Translations under genes and position numbers: made by a program
In this document: positions 59,490-64,000 of the stretch, piece by piece
How positions within the stretch are numbered: the stretch's first letter is position 1
How the letters are laid out: each line of letters begins with the position of its first letter
The notes under the pieces: generated by a model
Seen by the model: only the letters and a program-made list of their open reading frames with translations
What the model was told of the DNA's origin: nothing
Databases searched by the model: none
From: Daucus carota subsp. sativus
Lineage: Eukaryota; Streptophyta; Magnoliopsida; Apiales; Apiaceae
DNA: 64,000 nucleotides
Assembly (NCBI RefSeq): GCF_001625215.2
Contig: NC_030386.2
Span: forward strand, 37,327,296-37,391,295
Direction of reading: 5' to 3'

Positions 59490-61256
59490 GAATATGCTAT
59501 CGTTCGGGGATTTTGCTTGCTGAGTGATGGTTTTGTTTATAGAGTTGGAAGAATCCGTGCAGAAGTGAATTTATATACGTTGATAGTTGTAGTGAAAGAG
59601 AGATTTGATAATGATACGATTCTATCCTTTTGATTTTTAGTTAAATTATAATTTTGAGTAGTATAATTCTATTTGACTTGTAATATGATAGAAGTTGTGA
59701 AATATTATAATTAATTTCATGTTTTTTTATAATAATACATATAGATAGATATTAATAATATTATAAGAAAATAAAAAAAATAATTATATGTTTTTTAGAA
59801 AAGCAAATGTATAATAGATAATTCTATGTTTTTTTATAAAAACATATTCATATTAATATAGAAAAAGCATATAGAAATAGATAATAATTTTTTTTTATCA
59901 TTTATACTAACAATTTATAAAATATATAATATCATAAAAGCTAAATTTGAAGGAAAATAATTAAGTAGGTTAATATAATTTAATCAAAATTCAATTTATT
60001 AGGATTTAATTATAATTTAATTTTATTTGATGAATTTGACTTATATTAAAACTATCAGGATTATAACTTTGATTATAATTCTATTTAATGAATTTGAGTT
60101 TTAGTTGAAGTATAAATTTGGAACATATTAGAAAATTAAAGTAAAATTAAATTTTAAAGATATTAGGATTATAACTTTAATTATTTATTAATGTCGATAT
60201 TTTACTTCTTGTTGAAGAAGAAATTGTTATTTTTGACATTTTTGTTAAAGTTATAAAAAGTTATATGAAGTTTCTTGTTAAAAAAAGATATTTAAAATTA
60301 TATATTTAAAGGTTAATTTTTAATTTTAAGATTTAAAATTAAGAACTGGATTTTTGTCGGTGATTGGTTTGGAATTGGTGGTCAAATTTTCAAACAAAAG
60401 TCGAATGGGTGAGGTAGTCTGTTTTTAGTGTTATGTAATTTAATTAATATAAAATATGTAAGGTTTTGTGATTGGAAAGGTAATTAAAAAAAAAACTTAG
60501 GAAAGTCTAACATCCGAACAATGAAAATCACAGTTCACATCACTTGGACAGTGTTGGAACATGATGTCCCCAGGGCCAAATCTCTGACGCACGGCTCACA
60601 GCCTCGTTCATAATGCCATTATCCACAGTGCCATTAAAGTGTTCAACATTGTCATGCTCTAGAGTTGAGGTCATAAATTAACATCTACTATAACAATACA
60701 CCTGTTGCTTAAAACTGTCTTACATCTCCATAACAGTTCTTAGATTACTGAAGTCCACGGGTATTAGTCCAGTGAGATTGTTTTCCCCAAATTCCTATTG
60801 TGCTGCTGGTGCATGAGCAAGTGCTATTCCTATACCACACTTCTTCAGAAAAGGGGTATCATTGACACAATCTCTAGTCGCATCCCACAAATATGGTTCT
60901 TCTCCTGTAACTTATATACTATTTCATTGGTCACACTCAAAAAAGAATATAAGAATAGCTAGACCAGATGAAATAACAATACGAACCAACCCTCAACAGC
61001 TGCAGTACTCCATTAGTCCTCCAAAACAACAAAGAAAGAAAAAAAAAAAACAAAGACTGTATGTATTGTAGAAATCATAGGCTATCTTGAAGTTATTTCA
61101 ACTACTGGTGTAAAAGAATCCAACTGATATATATAATAATCTAATAATCTGATATTTGTAGTAGTCCTAATATTAATTCACATGAGTAGATAATATTAGC
61201 AAGACGTAATAATGAATCCGGGCAATCCCCAAGAAAATCAAGTTAATTTGTTTACA
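59490..61256. other. Helitron interior, AT-rich, with a possible gene scrap
   Basis: 59600-60480 is AT-rich and empty. At 60540-60900 on the minus strand scattered readings such as NNLTGLIPVDFSNLRT look like another LRR scrap, but they are short and broken; not called as a feature of its own. Confidence 0.3.
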
Positions 61257-61837
61257 TCATCCCAAGTTGGCAAAAACCTCATGGTAAACAACATTTTTTG
61301 TCATGCCAACAATTGGGTGGGTTTCATTTTCGCACACTATATGCAACCCCAATGGTGTTGTTACTCTCGATATCGCCACATAGAACTGTCCATGGCTGAA
61401 AACCGGTCTTGGCAAATATAAGCCAACATATTTTAGTGTTTGTCCTTGGCTTTTGTTTATCGTCATTGCATAACAGAGGGATACGGGAAATTGAACTCTT
61501 TTCAGTGTAAAAGGCAGTGTTGTGTCTGACGGCCTCATACAAATTCGTGGGATGAAAGCCTTCTCACCAATATGATTTCCGGTAACTATGACAGCTTCTA
61601 TAACTCGGGCACATAACTGAGTGACAATCAACCGTGTTCCGTTGCACAATCCCTTGCTAGGAGCCAAATTCCTTAACAGAACAATTGGAGCTCCAATTTT
61701 GAGCTCGAGTTGATGATTTGGTACTCCTGCAATTCTTAAAGAATTCAAATATTCTGGTGTGTACATGCTTTCCATTGATTCATAGTTAACTGTGCTTTTA
61801 CAAACTGAATCCACACTTCGATATATTTTGGACTGGC
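61257..61837 (-). pseudogene. Helitron helicase C-terminal exon (PIF1-like)
   Basis: The exon starts at acceptor TTTGCAG (61838) and reads QSKIYRSVDSVCKSTVN, then APIVLLRNLAPSKGLCNGTR. It continues with the PIF1-type motif V-VI region AMTINKSQGQTLKYVGLYLP and FYVAISRVTTPLGLHI, and ends at VFANLG. This is the last exon of plant RepHel genes. Walker A/B motifs and the Rep nuclease should lie upstream, but the next coding sequence upstream (62041-62318) is the far N-terminal region, only about 200 bp away. So roughly 1000 codons have been lost and the gene cannot make an active RepHel. Confidence 0.88.
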
Positions 61838-63028
61838 CTGCAAACAATTGAATTGAAGTTAAATTATAGTAGTCTAATATATATATGGAATAGCAGTGAA
61901 CAAAAATTTGAACAAACAAAAGGAATAATATAGAAAACTGGAACCACAGAGCAAGCCATGTTATGAATAAAGCTCTAAACTGGTTTTTTTAATAAAAAAA
62001 AATTTGACTCCAGGGCATTTTTGCTGGTACAACTCTAAGCTTATCTCAAAACATTTGACCCGAATGCGTTGTTGTACATCCGGATGTTATTTTGGAATAT
62101 AGTTCTTTTAGGATTACTCCGATCTAGTAATGTTTTCATCTCAAAGGGAGTCTCTCGTAATAGTGGCAAGCGTACCTTTCCATTGCCACAACACAAAGAA
62201 AACTTATCTGATTTCAACTGGCATTCCTTCTCTGTTTGCTCAAACCTCCACATCAAAGCCCCACAGTGACAACAGATTTTATCGGCACATCCTATATCAA
62301 GTATTGAATTGCTCGATGCTGCATTTATAAATATATTAAAATCAAAAACATGTTTGATGAACGTGTGAATTTATTGCATTTTTGAAACATGCCATAAGCA
62401 TTCTATTATATTAGAAATTAGTTAATGCTCAAATTTAAGATTACCGAATTTTTCCTTGTTTAATTTTATCTTGCTCCTCATCCTTTTACTCAATGTCGGT
62501 AAAGCTGCAATAAAATAGATATGCATCAAAAAACAAAAATTGCCGCATAATTATCATTTAAATATTAAGATTGCACAAACTACCTGCAAACTTTTCAGGA
62601 GTCCTGACAATTACTTTAGAAGCATCACATTTCATATTTTGTTCTTCATTTTCTGCATAGTTTATTAATGCTTGCATAAGAGCAATTTTCAAGATAATGA
62701 CATATGTTAACTAAAGAAATTTCAAGTAAACATTTCGATCATCAAAACTACTTGCTTGACATATAATATAACCTGAAGTGAAAAAGGAAAACAGAATTAT
62801 ACCATTGCGATACACCTGTTGTCGTTTGTTCCTACGTTCTTCTCTTTTCTCGGCATCACCTATATATTGCAATTGTAAAATCATTATCATGTTAGATAAT
62901 TTACATTTTTACTTACAAAACATCAATTACTCAACAATTACACGAAATTTATATTTTCTATAAACAAACAAATGTTCTAACAAAACATAACAACATGCAT
63001 TGCACCCTAAAACCCTCACAAATAAAGG

Positions 63029-63247
63029 TACTCCCTCCGTCTCAATTTATAGGTCCAGTTTGGAAAAAAAATTGTCCCAAAATACTTGTCCCTATCTTTT
63101 TTCAATACAAATTTATCTACATATTAATTGTGATTTTTTTGAAACTCAACATTATTCTCATTTCTCAATGCACTAAATCCCTATATTTATTGTGATTTTT
63201 TTGAAACTCAACTATAAATGGACCTATAAATTGAGACGGAGGGAGTA
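63029..63247. mobile_element. Stowaway-type MITE with TA target duplication
   Basis: Ends CTCCCTCCGTCTCAATTTAT and, in mirror, ATAAATTGAGACGGAGGGAG, flanked by TA on each side (63029-63030 and 63246-63247). Body 215 bp. The CTCCCTCCGT terminus and TA duplication define the Stowaway (Tc1/mariner) class. The arms match over about 28 bp with little or no change. It abuts the donor of the exon at 63360-63249. Confidence 0.92.
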
Positions 63248-63930
63248 CCATTTTGGTATCGTGAACGCCTTTTCTTCTTCTTCACTTCCAATCGCTTCTG
63301 GTTGAGGTGATCATGTTTCTCCTTAGCTTCTAACTCAATCTTTTTCAAAGTGGCCTCTTTCTAATCATAATGTAAAATTAAAAGGTCAGCATAATAGTAA
63401 GGAAAAAATTTCATGATTTAAGATTAAGGTACAGAGTATTTTATACCTGTGCTTTGTATCTGGCCCTTCGTTTCTGGTTGAGTTGATCCCGTTTCTCCCT
63501 AGCTTCAAAGTCCATATTCAAACCATCCTTTTTGCAAGCCTCTTTCTAATTATAATATAAAATCAAAAGGTTATCATCACGTAAAGGCAAAAATGTTAAT
63601 GTTTTAAGATGAAGGAACACAATATTTCATACTTGTGCTTTGTATTTCTCCCTTCGTTTGTTGTTGCGTTCATCCCGTTTCTCCCTAGCTTCAGCCTCAA
63701 TCTTTCTTAAAGCCTCAGAGTTTGACAAACTTGTGTCCAAATTCAAATCGTTTTCGGCAGCCTTTTTCTAATTATAATATAAAATCAAAAGGTTAGCATC
63801 ATGTAAAGGCAAAAATGCTCATCTTCTAAGATGAAGGAACAAAACATTTAATACTTGTCCTCTGTATCTTGCCCTTGGATTCTGGGTGTGCTGGTCCAGT
63901 TTCTTGCAAATTTCAAACTTATAGAAGTAT
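63247..63930 (-). repeat. Tandem array of exon-intron units coding a basic coiled-coil repeat
   Basis: Four units with donors at 63249, 63447, 63633 and 63855 (spacing 198, 186, 222 bp). Both the exon (ending RRxxYKAQ in the clearest units) and the intron with its TATAATTAG acceptor are repeated, so whole exon-intron units were duplicated. Confidence 0.75.
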
Positions 63931-64000
63931 TGGTTTTATAATTAAGATATATTTTTGATTTTACCTTTTATCAATACAAATTTTACACTTACATTTATTC

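Larger units (their letters stand above)
62041..63930 (-). pseudogene. RepHel N-terminal region: coiled-coil exon array plus Helitron-like N domain, truncated
   Basis: Exons read on the minus strand: about 63927-63855, 63767-63633, 63545-63447, 63360-63249, 62859-62803, 62652-62584, 62504-62445, 62318-62041. The frame stays open from exon to exon. The first four code basic repeats (EAREKRDQLNQKRRARYKAQ and kin). The last opens SSNSILDIGCADKICCHCGA and continues MWRFEQTEKECQLKSDKFS, LCCGNGKVRLPLL, FQNNIRMYNNAFGSN. This is the CxxCGA...FSLCC...NIRxYN region typical of plant Helitron proteins, just before the Rep domain. After FGSN the family similarity stops and a stop codon follows at 62041. 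It could make a short orphan protein or be dead; more exons lie outside the window. Confidence 0.75.
51708..64000 (-). mobile_element. Large Helitron (3' end in window, 5' end beyond right edge) with gutted RepHel and cargo genes
   Basis: On the minus strand the element ends with a perfect 7-bp-stem hairpin CCCGTGC-TTT-GCACGGG (51735-51719), then TTATAGGCTAG with CTAG at 51711-51708, followed by host T. The hairpin is kin to that of the small Helitron at 12168. Upstream in the same orientation lie an F-box gene, an RPA1-like gene, the helicase C-terminus and the Helitron-type N-terminal region. RepHel plus RPA1-like genes are the known content of autonomous plant Helitrons. Two fragments of host genes (LRR receptor kinase, phytocyanin) lie inside in the opposite sense. 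No 5' TC end was found within the window. That all parts belong to one element is inference; two or more nested Helitrons are possible. Confidence 0.65.

Noticed and set aside
1-64000. tRNA, rRNA genes, CRISPR arrays, organelle insertions
   Set aside because: None was seen on either strand; tandem repeats present are microsatellites, exon units or transposon ends.

Overview
This is a stretch of flowering-plant (eudicot-type) nuclear DNA. It is AT-rich, its genes are split by GT-AG introns, the proteins belong to plant families (MAP65-3, RAR1, AHL, KEA4-6 clade, A20/AN1 SAP, TBL), and the gaps are full of MITEs, Helitrons and microsatellites. The species cannot be told from the window. Intron and exon limits below were read by eye from frame continuity and splice consensus; each full gene model closes in frame.

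Layout. 1-4578 (-): the 5' part of a PGAP3/Per1-like gene running off the left edge. 5.3-8.0 kb: MITEs and a retroposed 0.5-kb insert with 16-bp target duplications. 8390-8821 (+): an intronless A20/AN1 stress-associated protein with an altered A20 finger. 8926-10657 (+): a decayed TBL pseudogene. 11.3-12.6 kb: nested small transposons and a 439-bp Helitron. 14426-18268 (+): MAP65-3-like, 12 coding exons, 735 aa. 18787-21425: a non-autonomous Helitron built of repeated head-to-tail units. 22277-26873 (+): AHL DNA-binding protein, 5 exons. 27.4-28.9 kb: a chimeric duplication of EBP2 and KEA 3' ends. 28855-29817 (-): EBP2. 31680-33527 (+): CBF5/dyskerin, head-to-head with EBP2. 34825-38369 (-): RAR1, 5 exons, 226 aa. 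40255-51077 (-): KEA-type K+/H+ antiporter, 19 exons, 572 aa, with a clear hAT element in its largest intron.

From 51708 to the right edge lies what I read as one large Helitron on the minus strand. It has a hairpin plus CTAG 3' end at 51708. Inside are a RepHel gene that has lost its Rep nuclease and most of its helicase, an intact 7-exon RPA1-like gene (515 aa), an intact F-box gene (356 aa), a 320-residue open fragment of an LRR receptor-kinase gene flanked by a 28-bp inverted repeat, and a shuffled phytocyanin fragment. A tandem array of exon-intron units coding basic coiled-coil repeats sits at the far right. The 5' end is outside the window, so unity of this element is inference.

Functional links: EBP2 and CBF5 are both nucleolar ribosome-biogenesis proteins, stand divergently, and both have telo-box-like motifs near their starts. 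RAR1 (immune co-chaperone), KEA (endomembrane ion balance), MAP65-3 (phragmoplast) and AHL (chromatin) look like ordinary unlinked housekeeping or regulatory genes.
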